Assembly: GCF_030687395.1 (NCBI RefSeq) | Contig: NZ_CP117430.1 | Coordinates: 2,728,001 to 2,792,000 of the forward strand | Length of the DNA: 64,000 nucleotides | Source of the DNA: Pseudomonas wuhanensis | GTDB lineage: Bacteria > Pseudomonadota > Gammaproteobacteria > Pseudomonadales > Pseudomonadaceae | Reading direction: 5' to 3' | Shown here: in pieces, positions 43,382 through 54,762 of the stretch | How positions within the stretch are numbered: position 1 is the stretch's first letter | Layout of the letters: every line of letters starts with the position of its first letter | Program-made: the position numbers and the translations under genes | The notes under the pieces: generated by a model | Told to the model about the DNA's origin: nothing | The model's database searches: none | The model's input: the letters and a program-made list of their open reading frames with translations, nothing else

Positions 43382-43704
43382 GGTGCGGGGTATCCCTGGA
43401 GAAGAAGATCGACCAGCCAACGGATGTCATCCGGGCTGAGCAGCGGGGCCCAACCGGGCATCGCGGTGCCGGGCCGGCCTTGGCTGACGGTGGCTATCAG
43501 GCTGTCCCTGGATTTGCCCGCCAGCGTTGCGCGGGTCAGGTCGGGACCCAGCCCGCCGGTCATGTGCAGCCCATGACAGGCGCCGCAGTCCTGGGCCAGC
43601 AGGTGTTCGAGTTGTGCCTGACGCTTGGCGTCGGGCGCGGCAACCACGGTTGCGCAAATGAGGAGGAGGGCCGCCAGAATCGCAGCGTGTCGATAAACCT
43701 TCAT
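43378..43704 (-). CDS. nirC: NirC, periplasmic cytochrome c
   Basis: 108 residues. Signal peptide (about 1-22), one heme c site (Cys40-x2-Cys43-His44) and a Met ligand candidate in GTAMPGW. It can donate electrons to NirS and probably takes part in d1 maturation. Coupled to nirF. Confidence 0.9.
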   Translation of the reverse strand: MKVYRHAAILAALLLICATVVAAPDAKRQAQLEHLLAQDCGACHGLHMTGGLGPDLTRATLAGKSRDSLIATVSQGRPGTAMPGWAPLLSPDDIRWLVDLLLQGYPAP

Positions 43705-43720
43705 GACGCCCTCCAGTTGG

Positions 43721-44035
43721 CTATTTGAGACTCAGGACCCAGGTTGCAAGTGTCTTCGCTTCTTCATCCGTCACTGGGTTGGCCGGCATTGGCATCGGGC
43801 CCCAGTTGCCTTGCGTGCCGTTCTTGATGTGGCTGGCCAGGGTGTCCACGGCCCCGGCCACGCCAGCATTCTTGGCCGCGACATCCTTGAGCGCCGGGCC
43901 GACCAGCTTGGTGTCGATGGAATGGCAGGCGGCGCACGGTTTGCTCTTGAACAGCTCCTGGCCGTCTTGGGCCATGGCCGGCTGCACACTCAGCGCAGCG
44001 GTCAGGGCGAACAGTGAAAGCAGAGTATTTTTCAT
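43721..44035 (-). CDS. nirM: Cytochrome c551, NirM
   Basis: 104 residues with a 22-residue signal peptide. Heme motif Cys34-x2-Cys37-His38 (CAACHS) and the GPMPMPAN loop with the Met ligand. Physiological electron donor to NirS in the periplasm. AAGGA lies six bases before ATG 44035. Confidence 0.95.
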   Translation of the reverse strand: MKNTLLSLFALTAALSVQPAMAQDGQELFKSKPCAACHSIDTKLVGPALKDVAAKNAGVAGAVDTLASHIKNGTQGNWGPMPMPANPVTDEEAKTLATWVLSLK

Positions 44036-44059
44036 GGGGATTCCTTGCATTGATGGAGC

Positions 44060-45829
<1,770 letters not shown>

Positions 45830-45855
45830 CTATGCCCGAGCAGGCCAATGCTCGC

Positions 45856-45869
45856 TTGACCGCGATCAA
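45856..45869. promoter_or_regulatory. Anr/Dnr box shared by nirS and nirQ
   Basis: TTGACCGCGATCAA, nine of ten consensus bases, in the 199-base gap between divergent nirS and nirQ. Towards nirS a CATAGC hexamer lies within one base of the class II -10 position. Towards nirQ the matching position (CAGGTT) is poor, so nirS is the better supported target. Confidence 0.75.
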
Positions 45870-45950
45870 GTTTGCCGGCCATGTCACTTGCCAGGTTGTC
45901 GCAGGGGCCCGTAGCGTGTGGCTTGAATCCGCTTTTGGAACAGACAGCCC

Positions 45951-46742
45951 ATGGACCGAATCCAGTCTTGCGAACCCTTCTATCAACCGCTCAATAATGA
46001 GGAGGCGCTGTTCGAGCAAGCCTGGCGACACGGCATGCCGGTGCTGATCAAAGGTCCGACGGGGTGCGGCAAGACCCGTTTCGTCCAGCACATGGCCCAT
46101 CGGTTGAAACTGCCGCTGTACACCGTGGCCTGCCATGACGATCTGAGCGCCGCCGACCTGATCGGCCGTCATTTGATCGGTGCCCAAGGCACCTGGTGGC
46201 AGGACGGGCCACTGACCCGCGCGGTACGTGAAGGCGGTATTTGTTATCTGGACGAAGTGGTCGAAGCGCGCCAGGACACCGTGGTGGTGTTGCATCCGCT
46301 GGCTGATGATCGTCGCGAGTTGTTCCTGGAACGCACCGGCGAAGTACTGCAGGCGCCGCCATCATTCATGCTGGTGGTGTCATACAACCCCGGCTACCAG
46401 AACCTGCTCAAAGGCATGAAACCCAGCACTCGACAACGCTTCGTGGCGATGCGTTTCGGCTATCCGCCGGTGGCCGATGAAGAGTGCATTGTCGCCAGGG
46501 AAGCGCAGGTAGACACCGCGCTGGCGGCGCAAGTGGTCAGGCTGGGACAAGCCCTGCGAAGGCTGGATCAACATGACCTGGAAGAAGTCGCCTCGACGCG
46601 GCTGCTGATTTTTACCGCGCGAATGATCCGCTCCGGCATGAGCCCGCGTGAGGCGTGCATGGCCTGCCTGGCCGAGCCGCTCAGTGATGATCCGCTGACG
46701 GTTGCGGCGCTGATGGACGTGGTTGATGTCCACTTCGGCTGA
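45951..46742 (+). CDS. nirQ: NirQ/NorQ, MoxR-type AAA+ ATPase
   Basis: 263 residues. Walker A GPTGCGKT (35-42), Walker B GGICYLDEV and the sensor region SYNPGYQNLLKGMKPSTRQR. With NorD (at 49694) it activates the NO reductase NorCB, likely by inserting its non-heme iron. Start of nirQOP; overlaps the next gene by 17 bases. Confidence 0.94.
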   Translation: MDRIQSCEPFYQPLNNEEALFEQAWRHGMPVLIKGPTGCGKTRFVQHMAHRLKLPLYTVACHDDLSAADLIGRHLIGAQGTWWQDGPLTRAVREGGICYLDEVVEARQDTVVVLHPLADDRRELFLERTGEVLQAPPSFMLVVSYNPGYQNLLKGMKPSTRQRFVAMRFGYPPVADEECIVAREAQVDTALAAQVVRLGQALRRLDQHDLEEVASTRLLIFTARMIRSGMSPREACMACLAEPLSDDPLTVAALMDVVDVHFG

Positions 46743-47313
46743 GTCCAGACGCGTTGCACCGGGTCACTTGCCGGGTGATCTGGCGATGTGGTTTTTCATT
46801 CTGGCCGAGCTGTCGGTGTTCGCTATCCTGATTCTGGCGTTCGCCGTGACCCAGGCACTCAAGCCGCAGTTGTTCGGTGAAAGCCGTCTATTGCTCAACA
46901 CCTCTACCGGCCTGGCGATGACCCTCAGCCTGCTCACCGCCGGGCTGTTCGCCGCGCTGGCTCAGGAGCAAGTCAAGCGTTCACGGTCTCGCCACGGCGC
47001 TGTCTACCTGCTGGCTGCGTTGCTCGCGGCCAGTGTCTACGTGGTGTTGAAGATCACGGAATACCGACACCTGCTGGCCTCGGGGCTGGGCATGGAGCAC
47101 AACACGTTTTTCACCCTCTACTGGATACTCACCGGTTTTCATTTTCTCCATGTACTGCTCGGCATGGTCATCCTCGGCTGGCTGGCCGAGCGCTGCCGTC
47201 GTGGCCTGTACAACGCGGCCAACCGCAGCGGGCTTGAATCGGGTGTGCTGTATTGGCACATGGTCGATCTGATCTGGGTCCTGCTGTTTCCGCTGGTCTA
47301 CGTTCTGAATTGA
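46726..47313 (+). CDS. nirO: NirO/NorE, cytochrome c oxidase subunit III-like protein
   Basis: 195 residues with five membrane segments and the subunit III pattern (WFFILAELSVFAILI; FHFLHVLLGMVIL; YWHMVDLIWVLLFPLVY). NorE-type proteins raise NO reductase activity without being part of the purified enzyme. ATG 46726 lies inside the end of nirQ. Confidence 0.9.
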   Translation: MSTSAESRRVAPGHLPGDLAMWFFILAELSVFAILILAFAVTQALKPQLFGESRLLLNTSTGLAMTLSLLTAGLFAALAQEQVKRSRSRHGAVYLLAALLAASVYVVLKITEYRHLLASGLGMEHNTFFTLYWILTGFHFLHVLLGMVILGWLAERCRRGLYNAANRSGLESGVLYWHMVDLIWVLLFPLVYVLN

Positions 47314-47324
47314 CGGAGGTTTTG

Positions 47325-47582
47325 ATGTCGGCTTCCAGGTTTTTGCTGGTCTGCTGGGCTGCGCTGGCCACATTAAGCGTGTGCACGGTGGTGCTGGCAC
47401 AGGCGGGCGCGACGTGGCTGCTGTCGGTGGCCATATTGCTGGTGGCGGTTGGCAAGGCCTGGCTGATTGCCGATGGCTTTATGGAGATGCGCCACGCGCC
47501 GCGATTGTGGCGCCGGTTGATGGTGAGCTGGGCGTTGGTGTTGGCCGCCATTGTAGGGCTGACGCTGGTGTTGGTCGGTTAA
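47325..47582 (+). CDS. nirP: NirP/NorF, small membrane protein (COX IV-like)
   Basis: 85 residues with three membrane segments (ATWLLSVAILLVAVGKAWLI core and MEMRHAP). Family members accompany NirO/NorE next to NO reductase genes and support its activity. GGAGG precedes the ATG, 12 bases after nirO. Confidence 0.88.
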   Translation: MSASRFLLVCWAALATLSVCTVVLAQAGATWLLSVAILLVAVGKAWLIADGFMEMRHAPRLWRRLMVSWALVLAAIVGLTLVLVG

Positions 47583-47587
47583 TTAAC

Positions 47588-47621
47588 CTGTGGCGAGGGA
47601 GCTTGCTCCCTCGCCACAGGG
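47588..47621. repeat. REP-like hairpin after nirP
   Basis: CTGTGGCGAGGGAGCTTGCT folds back on CCCTCGCCACAG almost perfectly, four bases after the nirP stop. It may end or stabilise the nirQOP message before the norC promoter. Confidence 0.75.
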
Positions 47622-47672
47622 AAGGTGCCCGGCTTCATGATGCCAATACCCGACCAAAACCATCTGCCTTTC

Positions 47673-47686
47673 TTGATCGCCATCAA
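47673..47686 (+). promoter_or_regulatory. Perfect Anr/Dnr box at the norCB promoter
   Basis: TTGATCGCCATCAA is a perfect consensus. TATCAT at 47710-47715 lies within one base of the class II -10 position; predicted start near 47721, leaving a 20-odd base leader with AGAGGAAG before norC. Confidence 0.88.
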
Positions 47687-47743
47687 GCAGGTTTCAACCC
47701 TTCGCTTTCTATCATGGGTACGCCAAGCAAAGAGGAAGCGACC

Positions 47744-48184
47744 ATGTCAGAGACCTTCACCAAAGGCATGGCCAGGAATATCTACTTCGGGGGAAGCATC
47801 TTCTTCTTCATGATATTCCTGGCCTTGACCTATCACACGGAACAGACCTTTCCAGAGCGCAGCAATGAAGCGCAGTTAACCGAATCCGTGATCCGCGGCA
47901 AGACGGTCTGGGAGCAAAACAATTGCATCGGCTGCCACACGCTGCTGGGCGAGGGCGCCTACTTTGCCCCTGAGCTGGGCAACGTGTTCCAGCGGCGCGG
48001 CGGGGAGGCGGGCTTTAAACCTTTTCTACATGCCTGGATGAAAATGCAGCCGCTGGGCGTACCGGGCCGGCGAGCGATGCCGCAGTTCAAGTTGAGCGAG
48101 CAGGAGGTGGATGACATCGCCGAGTTCCTCAAATGGAGCTCGAACATCAACACCAATGGCTGGCCGCCAAACAAGGAGGGCTAA
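47744..48184 (+). CDS. norC: Nitric oxide reductase subunit C, NorC
   Basis: 146 residues. One N-terminal membrane anchor (about 12-30) and a periplasmic cytochrome c domain with Cys61-x2-Cys64-His65 (CIGCHT). It receives electrons from periplasmic cytochromes for NorB. The ATG follows AGAGGAAG. norB starts three bases after its stop. Confidence 0.96.
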   Translation: MSETFTKGMARNIYFGGSIFFFMIFLALTYHTEQTFPERSNEAQLTESVIRGKTVWEQNNCIGCHTLLGEGAYFAPELGNVFQRRGGEAGFKPFLHAWMKMQPLGVPGRRAMPQFKLSEQEVDDIAEFLKWSSNINTNGWPPNKEG

Positions 48185-49615
<1,431 letters not shown>

Positions 49616-49639
49616 ACGAGCGCAATGGCTAGAAAAGGT

Positions 49640-49670
49640 CGGCCCGGCTGATACAGCGGGCCGTTTTTTT
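49640..49670 (+). terminator. Rho-independent terminator after norB
   Basis: Stem CGGCCCG-CTG / CAG-CGGGCCG with a short loop and seven T residues. norD, 24 bases later, therefore depends on readthrough or on its own promoter, which I could not identify. Confidence 0.85.
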
Positions 49671-49693
49671 GGTTTCCAGCAAGGGCAAGCATC

Positions 49694-51535
49694 ATGGCGT
49701 TTACCGTCGAACTGGAAGAGTGGGTAGGCAGTGTCTGGCATCGTTTTATCACCCGGCGTGCCAGCCCGGACTTCCCTGAAGCACGGGTTGAACTGGCCAG
49801 CCAGCAACGCCCGCTGGCGCTGTTGTTTCGTGCCATGGGCGGTGCCAATGGCATCGGTGTGGAAGCCGCCAGCGACCGCGACCTGCTGCTGCGCCGCAAC
49901 GTGTTGCAGCAGATCGCCGGTACCTGCAAACAAGTGCCGTTGGCGTGGTGCGACGCGACGAACCTGCGCCTGCCGTCGAGCCTGGCGGTCTTCCCTGAAG
50001 TCGCATTGAATGAGGAGCTCTATCGCTGGCTCGCGTTGCTGGCGGCACAGGCCGGGCCGATGCGTCACTGGGGGCGGGACAATCAACGCTGGACGCAACA
50101 GCTGCTGCGACGCTATCCCGCTCTGCGTGCTCGTTACAAACGACTGGTCGATGCCCATCTGCAATTGCGCCCCGATCCGGCCTCGTTGAATGCCGGCGAA
50201 GCGGCTTTGGAGCGGGCGTTATGTCAGGCGTTGCGCGAACCTGGCAGTGTCGAACATTTCCCCCGCAGCGAACGGGCCGCCTGGCCGTTGCCGCTGTGGT
50301 TGTACCCGCCACAAAACCTCGCCAGCCCGCAGGCTGCCGATCTGGGCGATGAATCCGAAGAGTCGTTGACCACGTCGCCCGGCGAACAGAAAGGCGGGCG
50401 TAAACGCGCGACGCGAATCGATGAAGGCAGCCGCGACGGCGGGTTGTTAATCGTGCGCCTGGAGAACCTGTTCAGCTGGACCGAACACGTCGACCTGGAT
50501 CGCTGGTCAGACGACAGCGAAGACCCGGACGCCGCCAGAGTCGCCGACGACCTGGACGAGTTGAGCCTGTCGCGCACCCGTCTGCGCAAGGGCGGCGGTC
50601 TGAAGCTGCACCTGGATTTGCCACCGGCCGATGTCGACGATATTCCCCTCGGCGAAGGCATCAAGTTGCCGGAGTGGGACTACCGTAAACAACAGATGCG
50701 GGACAGCTTCGTCAATCTGCAAATGATGGTGCCCCGCGACTGCGAGGCACAGCCGCTGCCATTACGGTTGAAGGCCTCGGCGCACCGCTTGCGACGCCAG
50801 TTCGAGCACCTGCGTAATGATCGCCAATGGTTACGCCAGCAACCCCAGGGCTCTGAGCTGGACATGCAGGCCTGGCTGGATTTTCACGTTGAGCGCGAGC
50901 ATGGCCAGTGTGCCGAGCGCGGTCTGTTCATGGAGCAACGGCAGACCCGCCGCGACCTGGCGTGCCTGTTGCTGGCCGACGTGTCGATGTCTACCGACGC
51001 TCACCTGAATGATGAGCATCGCGTCATCGACGTTATCCGCGACAGCCTGCTGCTGTTCGGAGAAACCTTGTCGGTGCTGGGTGATGATTTCGCCCTGTAC
51101 GGGTTTTCCTCGCTGCGTCGTCAGCAAGTGCGCATGCAGGAGCTCAAGGCGTTCACCCAGCGTTATGGCGACACCACTCGAGGTCGTATTCAAGGGCTCA
51201 AACCGGGGTATTACACGCGTATGGGCGCGGCCATTCGCCAGGCCACGCAACTATTGGGCATGAGCAAGCGGCGCAGCAAACTGTTGCTGTTGCTCACGGA
51301 TGGCAAACCGAATGATCTGGATCTGTATGAAGGGCGCTACGGTGTTGAAGACACCCGCGAGGCGGTGCTGGAGGCGCGGCGTCAGGGGCTGACGCCGTTC
51401 TGCATCACGATCGATCGCGAGGCCGGGGATTACCTGCCGTACATGTTCGGCGCTAATGGCTACACCTTGATCCGTCAGCCTGAGCAGTTACCTCTGCGCT
51501 TGCCGCAGTTGTATCGCCAGCTGACCCAGCCTTGA
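49694..51535 (+). CDS. norD: NorD, von Willebrand factor A protein for NO reductase activation
   Basis: 613 residues. A long N-terminal part with an acidic, low-complexity middle (about 220-320) is followed by a C-terminal VWA domain. The metal site is DVSMS in LLADVSMSTD, with the later TDGKPND. Partner of the AAA+ protein NirQ in activating NorCB, like other MoxR/VWA pairs. GCAAGG precedes the ATG weakly. Confidence 0.93.
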   Translation: MAFTVELEEWVGSVWHRFITRRASPDFPEARVELASQQRPLALLFRAMGGANGIGVEAASDRDLLLRRNVLQQIAGTCKQVPLAWCDATNLRLPSSLAVFPEVALNEELYRWLALLAAQAGPMRHWGRDNQRWTQQLLRRYPALRARYKRLVDAHLQLRPDPASLNAGEAALERALCQALREPGSVEHFPRSERAAWPLPLWLYPPQNLASPQAADLGDESEESLTTSPGEQKGGRKRATRIDEGSRDGGLLIVRLENLFSWTEHVDLDRWSDDSEDPDAARVADDLDELSLSRTRLRKGGGLKLHLDLPPADVDDIPLGEGIKLPEWDYRKQQMRDSFVNLQMMVPRDCEAQPLPLRLKASAHRLRRQFEHLRNDRQWLRQQPQGSELDMQAWLDFHVEREHGQCAERGLFMEQRQTRRDLACLLLADVSMSTDAHLNDEHRVIDVIRDSLLLFGETLSVLGDDFALYGFSSLRRQQVRMQELKAFTQRYGDTTRGRIQGLKPGYYTRMGAAIRQATQLLGMSKRRSKLLLLLTDGKPNDLDLYEGRYGVEDTREAVLEARRQGLTPFCITIDREAGDYLPYMFGANGYTLIRQPEQLPLRLPQLYRQLTQP

Positions 51536-51558
51536 ACCCCGGTTCGATCAACGCAGCA

Positions 51559-51750
51559 TCAGCTGATGCTGCGCGGCAGCCAGAAAAACATCGTCACGCA
51601 GAAGATCGTCAGGCCGATGCAGAACCACATGAATCGGCGCTGCCGACGTTCTCCGGCGTGTTCGGCCAATGCCGGCAGGGGCATGCCGCATTGGCGGCAC
51701 TCGACTTTTTGTGGTGGGTTGGCATGTTGGCAATACAGGCAGACGGGCAT
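51559..51750 (-). CDS. dnrP: DnrP-type small zinc-ribbon membrane protein
   Basis: 63 residues. Two Cys pairs (CLYCQH and CRQCGMPLP) form a zinc ribbon at the N-terminus, followed by a basic stretch and one C-terminal membrane helix (MWFCIGLTIFCVTMFFWLP). Small proteins of this kind follow dnr in Pseudomonas and are called DnrP. ATG 51750 begins five bases after the dnr stop; a GTG further up would overlap dnr. Function unknown. Confidence 0.75.
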   Translation of the reverse strand: MPVCLYCQHANPPQKVECRQCGMPLPALAEHAGERRQRRFMWFCIGLTIFCVTMFFWLPRSIS

Positions 51751-51755
51751 GGCAC

Positions 51756-52439
51756 TCACTCGAACTGTTCCAGGCGCAGGCGATCAAGAATGGCGATCTG
51801 ACGGCCGTCCTGAGTAATGATGTTTTCATCGATCAAGCGGCGGATGATCCGCGAAAAGGTTTCCGGCTGGATCGACAGATGGCCGGCAATCAGTTGCTTG
51901 GCCATCGGCAACTCGAATTGGCTGTCAACGGTTTGCTGGCGCACCAGTTGCGTCAGCAAATAACGCACGACCCGGTGGGTGGCGTTTTTCAGTGACAGGG
52001 TTTCGATTTCGTTGACCCGTTGATGCAAGCGAACGCAGAGCTTGCCCAGCAGTGCAAAGGTCAGCCGGCTATTGCTCTGCAGCAGGCGCATGTAGGTGCT
52101 GTTGGATAACCGATAGAGCTGGGTGGGGCAGATCGCTTCGGCCGAGGCCACATAGTTCGGGGTGTCCATCAGCATCATCGCCTCGGCGAAGGTTTGCCGA
52201 TCGCTGATGACCTCGAACACTTTTTCCTGCCCATCGGGTGTCAGCCGGTAGATTTTCACCGCGCCGGCAATGATGAAATAGAACGAATCGGCCGGCTCAC
52301 CCTGACGAAACAGCGGCTCGCCCTTATCGATGCTCAGCAAGTGGCTGGTACTCATCAGTTCATCCAGCTGTTCTTCGTTCAACGGCTCGAACAAGTGATG
52401 ACTGCGCAGAATCTGGTGATGGACGCGATGAAGCACCAT
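51756..52439 (-). CDS. dnr: Dnr, Crp/Fnr-family NO-responsive regulator
   Basis: 227 residues. N-terminal cyclic-nucleotide-type sensor domain, long helix, and a C-terminal HTH (LSIQPETFSRIIRRLIDENI) whose recognition residues (E-x2-S-R) fit TTGAT half-sites. No Cys occurs in the first 100 residues, so it is not an oxygen-sensing Fe-S protein like Anr; Dnr proteins instead sense NO through heme. It is the likely activator of the nir, nor and nos boxes in this window. Confidence 0.92.
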   Translation of the reverse strand: MVLHRVHHQILRSHHLFEPLNEEQLDELMSTSHLLSIDKGEPLFRQGEPADSFYFIIAGAVKIYRLTPDGQEKVFEVISDRQTFAEAMMLMDTPNYVASAEAICPTQLYRLSNSTYMRLLQSNSRLTFALLGKLCVRLHQRVNEIETLSLKNATHRVVRYLLTQLVRQQTVDSQFELPMAKQLIAGHLSIQPETFSRIIRRLIDENIITQDGRQIAILDRLRLEQFE

Positions 52440-52475
52440 GAGAATTCATCCTGAAGATAGAGAAGGGGGATCAGG

Positions 52476-52565
52476 TCAGACGAGACCTAGAGAAACGCCG
52501 CTGGCCAGGGCCAGGATTGAGGTCAACACAACAAACCAGGCCAGTGGCTGGATGACTTTTTTCAT
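52476..52565 (-). CDS. 29-residue hydrophobic peptide upstream of dnr
   Basis: A short frame, MKKVIQPLAWFVVLTSILAL through ...SLGLV, forms a single membrane helix with a positive N-terminus. CTGGAG lies six or seven bases before the ATG. It reads in the same direction as dnr and ends 36 bases before it, so it may be a leader peptide or a small membrane protein. Too short for homology claims. Confidence 0.55.
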   Translation of the reverse strand: MKKVIQPLAWFVVLTSILALASGVSLGLV

Positions 52566-52704
52566 GACGACTCCAGGTAATCGAGAGGGATCCAGGATTT
52601 CTAAAAGGTTGCCCAAGCAGAGCAAGACGCGGGCCAGGCTCGGGGGCCCTTGTTTATTGGGGGTGTCAGCGATCAGGGTAAAAAATACCGTGATCTTTAG
52701 GGTT

Positions 52705-52718
52705 TAAATGACCATCAA
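52705..52718 (-). promoter_or_regulatory. Weak Anr-type half-site upstream of the 29-aa gene and dnr
   Basis: On the reverse strand TTGATGGTCATTTA has one perfect half-site and a poor second half. TTTACC lies near the class II -10 position. Control of dnr by Anr is established in Pseudomonas, which makes the location plausible, but the match is weak. Confidence 0.3.
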
Positions 52719-52747
52719 AGGGTCATTTGTACCCTGAACCGATCCCC

Positions 52748-52880
52748 CTGTGGCGAGGGAGCTTGCTCCCGCTGGAGTGCGAAGCACTCCCAACACCGGC
52801 CATCGCAATTCTTCAGATACAACGCATCAGCTGGTTTACGGCTGCTGCGCACCCGAGCGGGAGCAAGCTCCCTCGCCACA
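52748..52880. repeat. REP-like inverted pair upstream of nnrS
   Basis: CTGTGGCGAGGGAGCTTGCT and its complement flank about 85 bases that include a second small hairpin (GGAGTGCGAAGCACTCC). It is the same REP variant as the hairpin at 47588. It separates the dnr and nnrS promoters. Confidence 0.8.
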
Positions 52881-52920
52881 AAGGGCGCGCGCTCGGCATC
52901 GGGGCACGTCCCTTGCACAC

Positions 52921-52934
52921 TTGATCTGCGACAA
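52921..52934 (+). promoter_or_regulatory. Degenerate Anr/Dnr box upstream of nnrS
   Basis: TTGATCTGCGACAA has one perfect half-site and three of five bases in the other. GATGAT at 52957-52962 (four of six to TATAAT) lies exactly at the class II -10 position, which raises the likelihood that it is real. Confidence 0.5.
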
Positions 52935-53030
52935 AGGCAATTGCTCGGTAATACCCGATGATTGCCTCTGGATTTACCTCGGCGCGTGCGGGTTGGCGCC
53001 AGGTCAGCAAACAGGTAGAGGAGTGGTTTT

Positions 53031-54221
53031 ATGCAAGTGCTTGACCGCCGTAAAGCAATGGCAATCACGCCGCTGTTTCGTCTGGCCTTTCGACCATTTT
53101 TCCTCGCCGGTAGCCTCTTGGCGGTGCTGGCCATACCGCTCTGGCTGGCGGCCTTCAGTGGCTCGATTTCCAACTGGCAGCCGGCAGGCGGCTGGCTGGG
53201 CTGGCATCGGCATGAATTGTTGTTCGGGTTCGGCTTGGCGATTATCGCGGGCTTTCTGCTGACGGCCGTGCAGACCTGGACCGGTCGCCCCGGCCTCAGC
53301 GGCAAACCGTTGGCCGCTCTGGCGCTGCTGTGGTTATTGGCACGAGTGGCCTGGCTGGCCAATGCGCCGCGGCCGTTGCTCGCGGTGCTGGAAATGGCGT
53401 TCCCGTTGGCGGTGGCGGTGCTCATGGGCTTCACCTTGTGGAAGGTGCGGCAGAAACGTAACTACCCGATTGTGGTGGTTCTGCTGTTGTTGGCCGCGGC
53501 CGACGGGTTGTCCTTGTACGGCCTGGTCGAGGGGCATGAAGGCTGGCAGCGCCAAGGTGTGCTGACCGGCATTTGGTTGGTGGCGGCGATGATGGGGTTG
53601 ATCGGCGGGCGGGTGATTCCGTTCTTCATCCAGCGTGGCCTCGGCAAGGTCGATGGCGTTGCCCCTTGGCCATGGCTGGATTGGCTGTTGCTGATTGGCT
53701 CGCCCCTCGTGGCGTTGTTATATGCCGCTGGACCTGCGCTTGCCCCCAATCTCTGGGTGGGCCTGTTGTTCGCCGTGTTGGCCGCAGGGCATCTGGTGCG
53801 CCTGGTTCGCTGGCATGATCGCGCCCTCTGGCACGTGCCGTTGCTATGGTCGTTGTACCTGGCTTATGGCTGGTTGGCGGTGGCGTGTCTCGGGATGGCG
53901 CTGTGGCATTTCGGTGTGTCGATTAACCCGAGTCTGGCGGTGCATTGCCTGACCATCGGTGCCATGGGTGGCCTGGTGCTGGCGATGATTGCGCGGGTCA
54001 GCCTCGGGCATACAGGCCGTGCGCTGGAACCGCCGTCGGGGATGACCCTGGCGTTCATCTTGCTCAACCTGGCGTGCCTGAGCCGGGTCGTGTTGATCGA
54101 GTTCTTTCCCTTGCCGGCATTGTGGCTGGCCGGTCTGTGCTGGGCGTTGGCGTTTGCGCTGTATGTCTGGCGCTATGGGCCGATGCTGTTGCGGGCCCGG
54201 GTCGACGGTCATCCGGGATGA
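53031..54221 (+). CDS. nnrS: NnrS family heme- and copper-containing membrane protein
   Basis: 396 residues, about 12 membrane segments. The NnrS signature is visible: LFRLAFRPFFLAGSLLA at the start, WHRHELLFGFGLAIIAGFLL, GGRVIPFFIQRG, and the C-terminal HCLTIGAMGGLVLAMIARVS with HTGR. It protects against NO-linked stress in denitrifiers. GAGGAG precedes the ATG. The CopD-like gene follows 28 bases later. Confidence 0.93.
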   Translation: MQVLDRRKAMAITPLFRLAFRPFFLAGSLLAVLAIPLWLAAFSGSISNWQPAGGWLGWHRHELLFGFGLAIIAGFLLTAVQTWTGRPGLSGKPLAALALLWLLARVAWLANAPRPLLAVLEMAFPLAVAVLMGFTLWKVRQKRNYPIVVVLLLLAAADGLSLYGLVEGHEGWQRQGVLTGIWLVAAMMGLIGGRVIPFFIQRGLGKVDGVAPWPWLDWLLLIGSPLVALLYAAGPALAPNLWVGLLFAVLAAGHLVRLVRWHDRALWHVPLLWSLYLAYGWLAVACLGMALWHFGVSINPSLAVHCLTIGAMGGLVLAMIARVSLGHTGRALEPPSGMTLAFILLNLACLSRVVLIEFFPLPALWLAGLCWALAFALYVWRYGPMLLRARVDGHPG

Positions 54222-54249
54222 GCACGCGAACTGACAGAGGCTGGCACTG

Positions 54250-54687
54250 ATGTATCCCTTTTTACTGGTCACGCATTTGCTGGCAGCGATTGCCTTCATC
54301 GGCACGCTATTTTTCGAGGTGGTCATCTGGCATCGAGCGCGCCAGCAGTTGGCGGATACCGCGCAATCCACGGCGAATCAGGCGATTGCCGTGCGCTCGC
54401 GCAAGGTTCTGCATGGCGTGGTGCTGTTGTTGTATGGCGCCGGCATCGGCCTGGCGTGGCAGTACCGGGGCGCATTGAGTCAGCCGTTAGCCAGTAGCTT
54501 TGGCATGTTGTTGAGCCTGAAGATCCTGTTGGCCCTGAGCATCATCGGCCATTACTTACTGCTGGCCTATTGGCTGACCCATGCGCGCCTGACCGCGACT
54601 CGTGCCAGCTGGATTCGCCGCAGCATCCTCGGGCACATGGTGTTGATCGTGATCCTGGCCAAGGCGATGTTCTATTGGCACGGTTGA
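54250..54687 (+). CDS. Four-helix membrane protein, CopD-like (paralogue B)
   Basis: 145 residues, four membrane segments. Related to the protein at 23690; conserved are a helix-1 His (VTHLLAAIAFIGTLFFEVVI) and a helix-4 His (GHMVLIVILAKAMFYWHG). Likely cotranscribed with nnrS. A heme b-binding membrane protein is a reasonable guess from the paired His. Function unknown. Confidence 0.78.
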   Translation: MYPFLLVTHLLAAIAFIGTLFFEVVIWHRARQQLADTAQSTANQAIAVRSRKVLHGVVLLLYGAGIGLAWQYRGALSQPLASSFGMLLSLKILLALSIIGHYLLLAYWLTHARLTATRASWIRRSILGHMVLIVILAKAMFYWHG

Positions 54688-54701
54688 TCACAAGCAGTTC
54701 C

Positions 54702-54743
54702 GGATAAACAAAACCCGCGTCAACCGGTGGGCTGCCGCGGGTT
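54702..54743 (-). terminator. Terminator for ytfE (reverse strand)
   Basis: Read on the reverse strand, AACCCGCG and CGCGGGTT pair around a 16-base loop and are followed by TTTTGTTT. It lies between the convergent CopD-like gene and ytfE. Confidence 0.7.
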
Positions 54744-54762
54744 GGGTGTGACTGGCGATCGA

